Counted from the stretch's first letter, positions 42,701 through 51,611 are shown. The stretch: 64,000 bases of DNA from JACRBR01 sp964371355 (GCA_964371355.1 CAYJMG010000007.1:69778-133777), one strand, 5' to 3'. Program-made: numbers and translations. The notes: generated by a model from the sequence alone, not told the origin.

Positions 42701-43122
42701 TGCCGATCTCGTCGCCAGAGTCACCGGTCCGCGCGAAACAGCCGTCCGACATCGTCGTCAGCGAGGATGGCGTGTTCTACATCGTCGACTTCGAGGCCCA
42801 GAGCATCATCCGCTCGCCTGATGGGGTGGAAGGCAAGGCGTTCCGGGGCGTCGGCGGCACCGGCCTGCAGCTCCCGCACATCGCGGTGCAGGGTGATCTC
42901 GTGTTTGTCACCGATCCCACGAGGTCTCGCGTGCTGGTGTACGACCGGACAGGCAAGCAGCGCGGGGTCTACACCTTCGCCGCCAATCCCGCGCCGCGCC
43001 CCGTCGGAATCGACGCGACGCCCGACGGCCACGTCTACATCGCCGACGCGGGCGGCGCCATCGTGCGGCTGACGGTCACCATCCCGCCCGACACGCAGGC
43101 TGAGCTGGATGCGCTGCCGTAG
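39715..43122 (+). CDS. GT39-like glycosyltransferase fused to PA14-like and beta-propeller domains
   Basis: The 1135-residue protein starts at ATG 39715 (MQSATG), 3 bases after GGGAGG; a TTG at 39679 would lie at or before the transcription start. Residues about 20-490 hold ten or more transmembrane helices, with LWYDEAVNG (the acidic loop of GT-C enzymes) near residue 125. After residue 600 come two beta-rich lectin-like parts, the second (about 740-850) being PA14-like (GEYGFGLTGKSSTQLFIDGE). Residues about 880-1125 form NHL-type repeats (VSEDGVFYIVDFEAQSIIRS, PDGHVYIADAGGAIVRL). It probably uses a lipid-linked sugar to modify envelope proteins or lipids. Confidence 0.83.
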   Translation: MQSATGNTLTARARPLSRLWSGLYSLLPALLAFSGLAVALLTQFLLTDLKGTVDRPAYGFLLAVALFAASALVLWSRAKVGEGPGQDQPFELPRSWEIGLVAAVFLLAAFFRSWHFLSFPPGLWYDEAVNGTDAFSIMDRDHLTVWRSSNFGHSTIFFYLLIASFKLFGYTLFAMRLVPAVAGMAAVVGFYFLARWLVGPVPAIVAAALLAVSRWAVTFSRISWEASLQPLFEIMAVYFLVRGLEKRTNYVYFFLAGGSLAAGIYTYLAFRFVPFVLLFFLLYIAVTQWRLLWKNRIGLVVYAVSFLIVIAPLGQFALRNQDLFLARTRDINVFKEVDEKDSYEPLRHNFRSSIEMMNVKGDLNGRHNLPGAPMLDEISGALFVLGFGVSCWSLLSWRRATVAGWYVLALVPGAFTISLENPSAIRGVGAIPPLYLLVGLAIATVYAPLQRSRRGLWVFGAAALTIVGGAAAINYYDLYHRQAKDLRVYEAFSPEYTQVGRIVADRADNERVIVSRQFSGHQAVAVLTRGKQFDHYSVAKHLVLPSGDRDALLILDVEQFGMLPTLRTLYPNLQQHDYVDPYDRVFFTRITIPQADIEQLHELTLRTGPDSTTARLDREWTEQDLASGPVDATWEGYLWIPEPVTGSFVLQVPGGSASLMIDGVPLALDGAGRTAPTEVALGEHRVVIGARITQPGIVQAHFSEPAVAIDQLADALYNKSAGDRGFLVVYREGTDFSAPVASQGRVPFPVPVPILPRSNAIEYVGIMTLAQEGEYGFGLTGKSSTQLFIDGELVVDNGGGHGRSHVESKIELAAGPHTISIQYATAEEANWVAAYRGPGAEWKNIETADVTYPAGPYRPPATVTIETDPSWPSKTFSELERASSVVRLAGAETAAAGKGRVVIFDDAGQVVRSFEVAGASDIVDVDLTADGRLVVLDAASRSLYLVDPASGATEAVAGEFASAAGFGIYDDKAYVASPSGGGVYVVPLAGGETPQLPISSPESPVRAKQPSDIVVSEDGVFYIVDFEAQSIIRSPDGVEGKAFRGVGGTGLQLPHIAVQGDLVFVTDPTRSRVLVYDRTGKQRGVYTFAANPAPRPVGIDATPDGHVYIADAGGAIVRLTVTIPPDTQAELDALP

Positions 43123-43389
43123 CTATGCGAGGACCAGCGAGAGCGCTTCGCAGACGGCCTTCAGCTCGCCCGTGCGCGTCTGAAGCAGCATGTCGATGCC
43201 GCGGGGGTCCCACGGATTGAATCGCCCGGGATGTCCGTAGTCCGTCTGCTCGAAGCGCGCCGTCCCGTTCGGAAGCTGGATTGTGACCAACCGCCGCACC
43301 ATTGGGTCGGGCGTGCCATGCGCCGGATCGTAGCGCGGGTAGCGCTCCTCGATGATCGACAGCGCAAGAAGCTTCGTTTCGTTCGCCAT
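43123..43389 (-). CDS. Small protein of unknown function
   Basis: The 88-residue protein has a plausible ATG and codon use like its neighbours (MANETKLLALSIIEERYPRY, GIDMLLQTRTGELKAVCEAL). No family is recognised. It is convergent with the glycosyltransferase fusion. No signal peptide or membrane segment is present. Confidence 0.5.
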   Translation of the reverse strand: MANETKLLALSIIEERYPRYDPAHGTPDPMVRRLVTIQLPNGTARFEQTDYGHPGRFNPWDPRGIDMLLQTRTGELKAVCEALSLVLA

Positions 43390-43732
43390 GTACCCGTCTC
43401 TCTCCCCCCTTCGGCATCACCCGACGGAGGGATTGTAGCGGACACCTACCGGTCGGTCTCCTTGTCAGCCCGCCACCAAAGACGTCCGCCGCGGCAGATC
43501 CCGCATCATTCGACTGTCGGCGAGAGATCTCTGTAGCATCGATGTTTCGGTAGTGAAATCCGATCGAGAGCAAGGACGACAAACGCGCCATGCGACAGCG
43601 CCCACGCCGCCGCCGCGGCAGGTGGGACCGGCGCGAACGCAAAGGCCGCATCCCCGTCGACGCAACCTCTCCAACGGCCCCGAGAAGGCCCCTGTGTCGT
43701 GTGTGCTCTCTGTGGGTCGGTCGTGAAGCCCC
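43390..43732. other. Intergenic region of 343 bp
   Basis: No coding frame is supported and no repeat or strong hairpin stands out. The 3' end of ftsK lies to the right on the minus strand and the promoter of the small protein should lie here. I see nothing further. Confidence 0.5.
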
Positions 43733-46132
43733 TCAGTCGAAACGCGGCTGGTCGTCTTCCGCCGGATCGCGGAACATCGACCGGTCCTCGGGCGCGTATA
43801 CCTCGCGCGAGCCGCCGCCCTCGGCCGGGCCCACGACGCCCGTCTCTTCGAGCAGGTCCATCAGCCGCGCTGCCCGCGGGTAGCCGATGCGCAGCCGGCG
43901 CTGCAGCAGCGAGGTGCTGATGCGGTTGTGTTCCAGGGCCAGGGCCTTCGCCTTCTCCAGCATGTCGTCGGTCGCGCCTTCCTGTTCGAGCTCGGCCTGG
44001 GCCGCCTCGAACAGGTGGTCGTACGTCGGCCGATCGAGGCTCGAGAACCGCTCCTGGGTCCAGAACTCGACGATGCGCTCGATCTCCTCGTCGGAGACGA
44101 ACACGCCCTGCAGCCGTCGCGGCTTGGCGGCGTCGGGCGCCATGTACAGCATGTCGCCGCGGCCCAGCAGCTTCTCGGCGCCAGCCATGTCCAGGATCGT
44201 GCGCGAGTCCACCTGCGAGCTGACGGCGAAGGCGATGCGGGTGGGGAAGTTCGCCTTGATGAGCCCGGTGATGACGTCGACGGACGGCCGCTGTGTCGCA
44301 ACGACCAGGTGGATGCCGGTAGCGCGCGCCAACTGGGCCAGCCGGCAAATCTGGCGCTCCACCTCGAACGGCGCCGCCATCATCAGGTCGGCCAGCTCGT
44401 CGATGATGACGACCCAGTACGGAAGCTTCTCCGTCGAGCGCGGGCTGCGGTTGTAGCCATCAATGTTGCGCACCGCGATGGCGGCGAACTTCCGGTAGCG
44501 CGCCTCCATCTCGTGGATGACGGCCTGCAGGGTGCCAACGACCTTGTCCATCTCCACGACGATGCTGGAGAACGCCAGGTGCGGGATGGGCTGGAAAGCC
44601 GAAAGCTCCACGCGTTTCGGGTCGATCATCACGAAGCGCACGTCCTCCGGGGAGGCGTGCATGAGGATGCACGAGATCACCGCGTTCATGCAGACCGACT
44701 TGCCGGAGCCAGTCGCGCCGGCGATCAGGAGGTGCGGCATCTTCGTCAGGTCAGCGATGATCGGCTCGCCCGAGACGCTCTGCCCCAGCGCTACGGTCAG
44801 CTTGCTCTTGCTGGCCGCGCGCTGGAACGGCGTGCTCTCCACCACCGTACGCAGCGCAACCAGCGACTTCGTCGCGTTCGGTACCTCGATGCCCAGCACG
44901 GGCTTGCCCGGGACCGGCGCCTCGATGCGGACCGAGTGCGCTGCCAGCGCCAGCGCGAGGTCGTTCGCGAGAGACGTGATCTGTTGCACGCGGACGCGCG
45001 TGCGTGAGACCTCCTCCACGCGGGTCTTCGGCTGGCCATCCTTGCCGATGATGGTCTTGTTGTTCTCGTCCTTCTCGACGATGGTGCGTGTCTTGATCTC
45101 CCAGCCCGGCTCGATACCGAACTGCGTTACGGTCGGCCCCTCGTTGATCTGCACGACCTTCGCATCGACGCCGAAGCTGGCCAGCGTCTGCTCGATCAGC
45201 TCCGCGCGCAGCTCGTTGTCGACGGTGCTGTCCTCGTCCCGCGCCTTGTCCGCAAGCAGCACCATCGGCGGCAACTGCCAGCCGTTGCGCTTGCGGTTGC
45301 CCTTCTCGTCGGTCTCGATGGCCTCGCCTGCATCATCTTCTTCCTGATCTTCTTCGAACATCGAGGACTGGACCGGCTCTTCCTCCTCGTACTCCTCGTC
45401 GTCGATCTCCTCATCGAGGACCGCGCCGCCCGCCGTCCGCGCCCACATCACGGAGTCCAGCGGCATCTTCTCCGCGCCCTTCGGCGCCGGCTTCGTCGGG
45501 AAGATGAACTCGAACCCGCGCCGCGCGTAATACGCCGACCGCTGCGGGATCTGCCAGTCCCACACTGTCTGTGCGTAGTACGGCGTGTTCTGGATCGCCG
45601 ACGCCGCGAGCGTCGGGAAGGCCACGGCGAACGCGGCGATGCTGATGCAGACCCAGGCGATGATGCCGAACGGGTTGCCGGCGAACTGGCGCCCCAACTC
45701 GCCGCCCAGGGAGTGCTCGCTGACGGGCACGTCACCCAGTTGTATGTCGGGCCGGAAGAACCCGAAGAAGCCGGCCAGCGCCAGCCCGGCCAGCCCCCCG
45801 ATGGCCCACGGCCGCCAGTCGGCCCAGAGCTTCTCCTGCTCGTCGCGGATCACCAGCCAGCCGGAGTACGCGAACAGGAGGATCCAGGCGTAGATGAGGA
45901 GACCGAACGTCTCGACGAAGCGGTTACGTGCGTCGGCCAAGCCCGCGGTGAACGGGACGATCTGGGGGATTGCCAGGATCGCGAGGATGATGAGGAGGAC
46001 GCCGAGGCTCTCGCGGCGGATCAGCAGGTCGTGGAGGGTCGTCCACGCCGACTGACCGCTCCGCCGGCGGCCGACGGGCTTCACGGGCGCCTTCTGCGCC
46101 CTCGCCGGCTTTGCCCGCGTCCTTGCGGCCAC
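43733..46132 (-). CDS. ftsK: DNA translocase FtsK/SpoIIIE
   Basis: The 799-residue protein, read from GTG 46132, has about four to five N-terminal transmembrane helices (up to residue 180), an acidic linker (EEEEPVQSSMFEEDQEED region), then the FtsK motor. Walker A is AGATGSGKS near residue 470, followed by MIDPKRVELSAF, VVIIDELADLMMAAP and TQRPSVDVITGLIKANFPTR. A gamma winged-helix domain (about 700-765) ends the protein and would read DNA polarity sequences. It pumps chromosomes through the division septum. RNase J lies 5 bp upstream, so they form a unit. Confidence 0.95.
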   Translation of the reverse strand: MAARTRAKPARAQKAPVKPVGRRRSGQSAWTTLHDLLIRRESLGVLLIILAILAIPQIVPFTAGLADARNRFVETFGLLIYAWILLFAYSGWLVIRDEQEKLWADWRPWAIGGLAGLALAGFFGFFRPDIQLGDVPVSEHSLGGELGRQFAGNPFGIIAWVCISIAAFAVAFPTLAASAIQNTPYYAQTVWDWQIPQRSAYYARRGFEFIFPTKPAPKGAEKMPLDSVMWARTAGGAVLDEEIDDEEYEEEEPVQSSMFEEDQEEDDAGEAIETDEKGNRKRNGWQLPPMVLLADKARDEDSTVDNELRAELIEQTLASFGVDAKVVQINEGPTVTQFGIEPGWEIKTRTIVEKDENNKTIIGKDGQPKTRVEEVSRTRVRVQQITSLANDLALALAAHSVRIEAPVPGKPVLGIEVPNATKSLVALRTVVESTPFQRAASKSKLTVALGQSVSGEPIIADLTKMPHLLIAGATGSGKSVCMNAVISCILMHASPEDVRFVMIDPKRVELSAFQPIPHLAFSSIVVEMDKVVGTLQAVIHEMEARYRKFAAIAVRNIDGYNRSPRSTEKLPYWVVIIDELADLMMAAPFEVERQICRLAQLARATGIHLVVATQRPSVDVITGLIKANFPTRIAFAVSSQVDSRTILDMAGAEKLLGRGDMLYMAPDAAKPRRLQGVFVSDEEIERIVEFWTQERFSSLDRPTYDHLFEAAQAELEQEGATDDMLEKAKALALEHNRISTSLLQRRLRIGYPRAARLMDLLEETGVVGPAEGGGSREVYAPEDRSMFRDPAEDDQPRFD

Positions 46133-46137
46133 CTGCC

Positions 46138-47793
46138 CTACACCTCCACCCGCACGGGCAGCACCATAGGGCGCCGCCGCGTCTCATCGTACAGGAACTT
46201 CGCGACAGACTCCTTCACCTCGGTCTGCACCGCGCCCCACTCCAGCGGGTGATCCTCCGCGCTCAGGCCGTGCGCCACGTGATCGCGCGTCCGTTCGATG
46301 AGGTCTTCGCTCTCGTCCATGTCGACAAAACCGCGCGACACGACCTCCGGGCGCCCGGTCAGGTGGCTGGTGTTCTTGTCCATCGGCAGGATCACCACCA
46401 CCATCCCGTCCGACGCCAGGTGCTTGCGGTCGCGCAGCACCACGTGGTCGATGTCGCCGACACCCAGCCCGTCGACGTAGACGTAGTCGCACTCGATGCG
46501 CTCGCCGTAGTTGGCCTCGCCCTTGCTGTCGATCTCCAGCACGTCGCCGTCGGTCATGATGAACGTGTCCGTGCCCTGGTCCAGCGCCTCCGCGATCTGC
46601 GAGTGCAGGACCATGTGGCGGTACTCGCCGTGCACCGGGACGAAGTACCGCGGTTTCACCAGTGCATGCAGGATCTTCAGCTCCTCAGCCGCCGCGTGCC
46701 CCCGTACGTGCACGTCGGCGATGCGGTTGTACAGCACGTTCGCGCCCAGCTTGAACAAGTTGTCCACCGTGCGGTGTACGAGCGCCTCGTTTCCGGGCAC
46801 CGCCGACGCGGACATGATGACCAGGTCACCCTCGACGATCTTCACGTGCTGGTGATCCTGGTTCGCCATGCGCGTCAGCGCCGACGTCGGCTCGCCCTGG
46901 CTGCCCGTGGTCACGATCACCAGCTTCTCGTGCGGTACGTTCGGCAGCTCACGCACGCTCACCAGCATGCCTTCGGGCGCGCGCAGGTAGCCGCGCTCGA
47001 TCGCCATGCCGGTGTTGTCGATCATCGTTCGCCCGGTGATGAACACGCGCCGGCCGCACGCTTCGGCCGCGTCGAACACCTGCTGCACGCGCGCGATGAG
47101 CGACGCGAACGTCGTGACGATGACGCGGCCCTCCGCCTTCGCGATGAAGCGGAACAGCGACTCGCCGACGATCTGCTCCGAGGGTGTGTACCCGGGGATC
47201 TCGGCGTACGTGGAGTCCGCGCACAGCAGGATTACGCCCTCGTCGCCGTATTGCGCCAGCTTCGAGAGGTCAGTCGACTGCCCCATGACGGGCGTGTGGT
47301 CGAGCTTGAAGTCGCCGGTGTGGATGCATGTGCCCACCGGTGTCCGGATCGCATATCCGACGGAGTCGGGGATGCTGTGCGCCACCTGGAACGGCTCGAC
47401 CGTGAACGGCCCCTGTTCGACGGAGTCACCGAGGTGCATCTCGCGCAGGTCGGTGCTCTGCAGGAGCCGGGCCTCCTTCAGCTTTACGCTGATCAGGCCG
47501 TGCGCGAGCGGCGTGGCGTATACGGGCACGTTGATCTGGCGCAGGATGTACGGCAGCGCGCCGGTGTGGTCCTCGTGGCCGTGCGTGATGAAGATCGCGT
47601 GCAGGTTCTTGCGGTTGTCGATCAGGTAGCTGACGTCGGGGATCACGAGGTCGACGCCGAGCATGTCCTCGGCGGGGAACATGAGGCCGCAGTCGACGGC
47701 GATGCAGTCATCGCCGTACTCGAACAGCATCATGTTCTTGCCGATCTCGCCGAGGCCGCCAAGAGGGATGACGCGAAGGATTGGTCCTGCCAT
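46138..47793 (-). CDS. rnj: Ribonuclease J
   Basis: The 551-residue protein is a full-length RNase J. The metallo-beta-lactamase motif HGHEDH lies at 71-76, followed by HSIPDSVGYAIRTPVGT, HTGDFKLDHTP, beta-CASP motifs (TTFASLIARVQQV, TGSQGEPTSALTRM) and VPVHGEYRHM. The enzyme combines endonuclease and 5'-3' exonuclease action in mRNA decay and rRNA maturation. It lies between ftsK and the uracil-DNA glycosylase, all on one strand with tiny gaps (5 and 8 bp). Confidence 0.96.
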   Translation of the reverse strand: MAGPILRVIPLGGLGEIGKNMMLFEYGDDCIAVDCGLMFPAEDMLGVDLVIPDVSYLIDNRKNLHAIFITHGHEDHTGALPYILRQINVPVYATPLAHGLISVKLKEARLLQSTDLREMHLGDSVEQGPFTVEPFQVAHSIPDSVGYAIRTPVGTCIHTGDFKLDHTPVMGQSTDLSKLAQYGDEGVILLCADSTYAEIPGYTPSEQIVGESLFRFIAKAEGRVIVTTFASLIARVQQVFDAAEACGRRVFITGRTMIDNTGMAIERGYLRAPEGMLVSVRELPNVPHEKLVIVTTGSQGEPTSALTRMANQDHQHVKIVEGDLVIMSASAVPGNEALVHRTVDNLFKLGANVLYNRIADVHVRGHAAAEELKILHALVKPRYFVPVHGEYRHMVLHSQIAEALDQGTDTFIMTDGDVLEIDSKGEANYGERIECDYVYVDGLGVGDIDHVVLRDRKHLASDGMVVVILPMDKNTSHLTGRPEVVSRGFVDMDESEDLIERTRDHVAHGLSAEDHPLEWGAVQTEVKESVAKFLYDETRRRPMVLPVRVEV

Positions 47794-47801
47794 ATCGTCC
47801 T

Positions 47802-48536
47802 TTACAGGAGCCGCATCTGCTGCGACTCAGGCGCAGCCTGCGCGGTCTCCGCGGCCGTTGCCGCTGTCGTGGTCTGGGGGTGCGGTGTCGCGCCCTTCTT
47901 CATGTGCGCGGGCACCTCTGTGCGCTCGGCCACCGGCGTCTCGCCGGCCAGTACCTTTTCCAGGAATCCGGGCAACCGCCCGAAGTCGGCCTCGATCACC
48001 CGGCGCAGGCTGCCCTGGTGCAGCGCGGCCGCTGGGTGATACATCGGCACGACGATGAGGTCACCCTTGCGTCGCGGCGTGCCGTGGATGCGGCTGACGG
48101 ACTCGCCCGGGAAGTAGCGCTGCATGGAGAAGCGGCCCAGTGTCACCACTACCTTCGGAGCGATCGCCGCGATCTGCGCGTCGAGATACTTGCCGCATGC
48201 CTCGATCTCGTCGGGCTGCGGGTCGCGATTGTTCGGCGGCCGGCATTTCACCACGTTACCGATGAACACCTTCTTCCGGTCGAGCCCGATGCCGGCCAGC
48301 AGCTCGTCCAGGAACTTGCCAGCGGCGCCCACGAACGGGCGTCCCTGCTGGTCCTCGTAGAACCCCGGCCCCTCGCCGATGAACATGATCCGCGCGTCGG
48401 GGTTCCCTTCGCCCGGCACCGTCCGGTTCCGGCCGTGGCAGAGCCCGCAGTCCGTACAGCCAGCCACCTGCCTCGCGATCCCCGCGAGCGCGTTCTTCTT
48501 TTCCGTCACCATGTCGTTCGCCGCATCCATGCTCAT
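47802..48536 (-). CDS. Type-4 uracil-DNA glycosylase
   Basis: The 244-residue protein has the family 4 signature GEGPGFYEDQQGRPFVG (about 54-70) and the 4Fe-4S cysteines Cys27, Cys30, Cys98 (NVVKCRPP) and Cys114. The active-site motif MYHPAA has His167. It excises uracil from DNA in base-excision repair. A C-terminal Thr/Ala-rich extension (HMKKGATPHPQTTTAATAAE) follows the core and may bind partners. Its start overlaps the stop of the upstream TSUP gene (ATGA), so they are coupled. Confidence 0.93.
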   Translation of the reverse strand: MSMDAANDMVTEKKNALAGIARQVAGCTDCGLCHGRNRTVPGEGNPDARIMFIGEGPGFYEDQQGRPFVGAAGKFLDELLAGIGLDRKKVFIGNVVKCRPPNNRDPQPDEIEACGKYLDAQIAAIAPKVVVTLGRFSMQRYFPGESVSRIHGTPRRKGDLIVVPMYHPAAALHQGSLRRVIEADFGRLPGFLEKVLAGETPVAERTEVPAHMKKGATPHPQTTTAATAAETAQAAPESQQMRLL

Positions 48537-49387
48537 ATCGCTTCTATCTCTACCCTGCCGTCCCGCAGTCTCCGCACGCTCTGGTACACCGTCTCGATCC
48601 CCAGCAGCAGCGCCGTCACGCCGTATGTTCGCCGCAGTATTCCGTCATCCACCCGGTTCGCCACCAGCGCTGCCAGGAACGCCGCGATGATCGCGACCGG
48701 CGCCACCCAGCGCAACAGCGCGATGTCAACCGTCTCCTGCCGCAGGTTCGCGATCGTCCCGGCGATGCCGGTGAACGCGATCACCACCAGCGACACGCCC
48801 TGCGCCATCTTCTGCGGGTCGCCGGCCTCGCCGGTCAGCCCGAAGACGACGATCGCGGGGACGAAGATGGCGCCTCCTCCCACGCCCAGCACGCCGGCCA
48901 GCACGCCGCCGGCGAACCCGAACACCACTTCGATCAGCAGGCCGGCCGCGCCATCCTGCGGGGTGCCTGCCGATACGCTCCAAACAAGCTGGCGGAAGGC
49001 GACGAGGAAGAGGAACACCCCGAACAGCAGCCGCAACCGCAGCGCGGGTACCTTCACCATCGCCTTCGCGCCCACCACGACCCCGGCCACGGCGCCGGGC
49101 GTCAGGGCCAGCACGAGCCGCCAGTCGATGTTGCCTGCGCGCCAGTATCCGGCCACGCCAGCGACAGCGACAAACGCAATGATGGCGAGGGACGTGCCGT
49201 GCGCGCGGTGCTGGCCCAGCCTCAGCAGGCCGGTCAGCATCGGCACCATGATGGCGCCACCGCCCACACCCGTCAGGCCGCTGAAGGTGCCTCCTGCGAT
49301 CCCCGTGAGGACCGCCCGCGTCCCTCGTGAACCTGACGCCGTCGTTTCCTCGCCACCCTTTCCGGGCGATTCTATCACGGTGAGCAT
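48533..49387 (-). CDS. TSUP family sulfite exporter (TauE/SafE)
   Basis: From ATG 49387 the product is 284 residues with about eight transmembrane helices in two repeats. Each repeat carries the Gly-rich signature (SGLTGVGGGAIMVPML and AGVLGVGGGAIFVPAIVVF). TSUP proteins move sulfur-containing organic anions, sulfite or sulfonates across the inner membrane. It overlaps the uracil-DNA glycosylase gene by 4 bases and heads the operon that continues to ftsK. No sulfur-metabolism genes are near. Confidence 0.88.
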   Translation of the reverse strand: MLTVIESPGKGGEETTASGSRGTRAVLTGIAGGTFSGLTGVGGGAIMVPMLTGLLRLGQHRAHGTSLAIIAFVAVAGVAGYWRAGNIDWRLVLALTPGAVAGVVVGAKAMVKVPALRLRLLFGVFLFLVAFRQLVWSVSAGTPQDGAAGLLIEVVFGFAGGVLAGVLGVGGGAIFVPAIVVFGLTGEAGDPQKMAQGVSLVVIAFTGIAGTIANLRQETVDIALLRWVAPVAIIAAFLAALVANRVDDGILRRTYGVTALLLGIETVYQSVRRLRDGRVEIEAI

Positions 49388-49536
49388 GGGGGAAGATAGT
49401 ACCTGAGCAGGTGATCGATCGCGTGATCGAATTAGGGTTTGTTGGACATAACGAGCCACTTCTTGTGCGGGCGATGGAGCGTAGCGGCTCGGAAGCCAAA
49501 ATGGAGGACAGGCGCGAGGCGCCGGAGGAGCGACCC

Positions 49537-50226
49537 ATGGACGAGACCACCGAGATCTTCACCGAGGTCGGCTGCGGCAACACACCCGCCGTAGCTGAGA
49601 TCCTCCGCTGGAAGCCGGAACTCTCCCGCGCGCGGGACGCGTCGTCGCTCTCCATCCTGCAGTTCGCGCGCTACATGGGGCACGGCGCCATCCTGGACCT
49701 GCTGGTTGATGCCGGGCCGCCGCTGAGTATCTTCGAGGCCGCCACGATCGACCGCGCCGCGACGGTCCGCGATCTTCTGGCGGACGATCCCTCGCTCGCC
49801 GCAGCCTATTCGCCCGACGGCTTCACGGCGCTCCACTTCGGCGCCCACTTCGGTGCAACGGAAGCCGCGGTGGCGCTCCTGGAGGGCGGCGCGAACATCG
49901 AGGCCGTCACACGCAACTTCCTGACCAACATGCCGCTGCACGCGGCCGCGGCCGGCGGCCGCGTGGAGACCGTGCGCGTCCTCCTCCAGCGCGGCGCCGA
50001 CCCCAACGCTCGACAGCACGGGGCGTACACGGCCCTGATGACGGCGTCATTCGCGAACAACCGCGAGCTGGCGGAGTTGCTGATCACTCTTAACGCGGAC
50101 GTCCGGCTACGGAGTGAGGAAGGAAAGACGGCGGCGGAAATTGCCGCTGGCTTCGGGAACATGGAGTTGGCCGCCCGCCTCCGCCTGGAGGAGCGCACCG
50201 TGGACCACAACCACCGGTACGGGTAG
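49537..50226 (+). CDS. Ankyrin-repeat protein
   Basis: ATG 49537 (MDETTEIF), with GGAGGAG a few bases upstream, gives 229 residues; upstream in-frame starts are less likely. Four to five ankyrin repeats are seen: PDGFTALHFGAHFGATEAAV, NMPLHAAAAGGRVETVRVLL, YTALMTASFANNRELAELLI, EGKTAAEIAAGFGNMELAAR. Ankyrin stacks mediate protein binding. There is no signal peptide, so it should act in the cytoplasm. It is convergent with tatC. Confidence 0.88.
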   Translation: MDETTEIFTEVGCGNTPAVAEILRWKPELSRARDASSLSILQFARYMGHGAILDLLVDAGPPLSIFEAATIDRAATVRDLLADDPSLAAAYSPDGFTALHFGAHFGATEAAVALLEGGANIEAVTRNFLTNMPLHAAAAGGRVETVRVLLQRGADPNARQHGAYTALMTASFANNRELAELLITLNADVRLRSEEGKTAAEIAAGFGNMELAARLRLEERTVDHNHRYG

Positions 50227-50252
50227 GCCCCAGGTCGACGTACGGGACGGCC

Positions 50253-51038
50253 CTATCCGCCAGAGGCGCGCCGCGAGGACAGGAAGCTGCTGCCCTCGAC
50301 CAGCCACGCCAGTCCGATGCCGAAGATATAGAGCACGATGATGGGCACCGCCACGATGGCCTGCGTGATCGGGTCGATCGACGGCGTGACGATCGCCGCG
50401 GCCACCACCGCCGCCAGGATGGCGTAGCGCCACCAGCCGATGAGCTTCCGCGATGTCACGATCCCGATCTTCGCCAGCCCCATGATCACGAAGGGAAGCT
50501 GGAACACGAGGCCGGTCAGCAGCAGTAGCCGCGTCACCGTGTCGATGTACGTCTGGATACCGATCGTCGCCTGCACGTCGTCTGTGTTGGGGTCGAGCAG
50601 GAAGTCCAGCGCGGGCGGCAGCTCGACGTAGTACGCGAACGCCATGCCCAGCACGAACATGCTCGAGCAGCCGAACACGATCGGGATCAGCCAGCGGCGC
50701 TCGGCCTTCGTAAGGCCCGGCGCGACGAACGCCAGGAACTCGTACATGATCACGGGCATCGCGATGGCGATCCCCAGCAGCAGCGATACGCGGAAGTAGG
50801 TGCTCCAGTAGTCGAGCAGGGTGAACTGGTTCAGCTTGAACCCCTCGACCTCGTCCTTTGCCGGGTCGACCAGGAAGCCGATGAACCACTTCGTCAATGG
50901 ATAGATCGACACGCCGATGCCGATGACCAGCGCGAGCACGCTGATGATGACGCGGTTCCGCAGCTCGATCAGGTGCTCGATGATGGTGAGGACCTTGCCG
51001 TCCTCGGGGAACTCGACGGGGGCCGTGGCCGTGGTCAT
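50253..51038 (-). CDS. tatC: Sec-independent protein translocase TatC
   Basis: The 261-residue protein has six transmembrane helices and the TatC markers IEHLIELRNRVIISVLAL near the N-terminus, VAPGLTKAERRWL, YIDTVTRLLLLTGLVFQLP and WWRYAILAAVVAAAIVTPS. It is the core receptor for twin-arginine signal peptides. Its start overlaps tatB by 4 bases. Together with the TatA/B protein it exports folded, often cofactor-bearing, proteins. Confidence 0.96.
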   Translation of the reverse strand: MTTATAPVEFPEDGKVLTIIEHLIELRNRVIISVLALVIGIGVSIYPLTKWFIGFLVDPAKDEVEGFKLNQFTLLDYWSTYFRVSLLLGIAIAMPVIMYEFLAFVAPGLTKAERRWLIPIVFGCSSMFVLGMAFAYYVELPPALDFLLDPNTDDVQATIGIQTYIDTVTRLLLLTGLVFQLPFVIMGLAKIGIVTSRKLIGWWRYAILAAVVAAAIVTPSIDPITQAIVAVPIIVLYIFGIGLAWLVEGSSFLSSRRASGG

Positions 51039-51532
51039 GGCGCCGATTCAGCCCGTTCCGCCGTTGGTTCCGCCTCCGCGGGCGGCTCGGCTGGCGCTGC
51101 GGCTGGCGCTGCGGCCGATGATTCTGGCGCCGCGTCCGGGTCGGGGATCTCGACCCAGCTCCCGCCCGCGGCGCCGTTCGAGGCGGCCGCGCCGTTCGCT
51201 GCTGCTGCCCCGGCCGCCGAAGGTGCAGCGGACGCGTCCTGCTTGAGAATGTCCTGCCGCACGCCGCGCATCGCCTCGGTCACCTGCTGCGTGGCCCCGC
51301 CGATCCCGTCCGTGACCTCTTTCCAGACGCCGCGCTCGCCCTCGGTCTCTTTCTCGACGTCCTTGATGACCTCGTTGAACTCCGCCGCTAGGCCGCTGGT
51401 GTACTTGCGGATCTCGCGGATGGTCCGTGCCAGGTCGGCCGCGAGCCGGGGCAGCCGGTCGGGGCCGACGAAGATCAGCGCGACGATCAGTATGACGGCC
51501 AGCTCCAGCGGGCCGACGCCGAACAGGTTCAT
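51035..51532 (-). CDS. tatB: Twin-arginine translocase TatB/TatA-type protein
   Basis: The 165-residue protein has the Tat N-terminal hydrophobic helix with FGVGPLELAVILIVALIFVG, the hinge PDRLPRLAADLARTIREI and a long amphipathic helix to about residue 95. The tail is a low-complexity Ala/Pro/Glu segment. Length and the LPRLAADLART hinge favour TatB, although a single TatA-like subunit doing both roles is possible since no tatA is next to it. It overlaps tatC by 4 bases. Confidence 0.9.
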   Translation of the reverse strand: MNLFGVGPLELAVILIVALIFVGPDRLPRLAADLARTIREIRKYTSGLAAEFNEVIKDVEKETEGERGVWKEVTDGIGGATQQVTEAMRGVRQDILKQDASAAPSAAGAAAANGAAASNGAAGGSWVEIPDPDAAPESSAAAPAAAPAEPPAEAEPTAERAESAP

Positions 51533-51588
51533 ACCGGCAGTGTACGCCAGCCCCCAGGCCCACCCAAAAGGGGGCGTCAGCGAAAGCG

Positions 51589-51611
51589 AAACCGCCTCAC
51601 CGGAGGCGGCT
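51589..51611 (-). terminator. Hairpin terminator after acpP
   Basis: On the minus strand CCGCCTC pairs with GAGGCGG around CGGT (plus-strand arms 51592-51598 and 51603-51609), followed by TTTCG. It lies about 45 bases beyond the acpP stop and before tatB, ending the fatty-acid operon. Confidence 0.65.
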
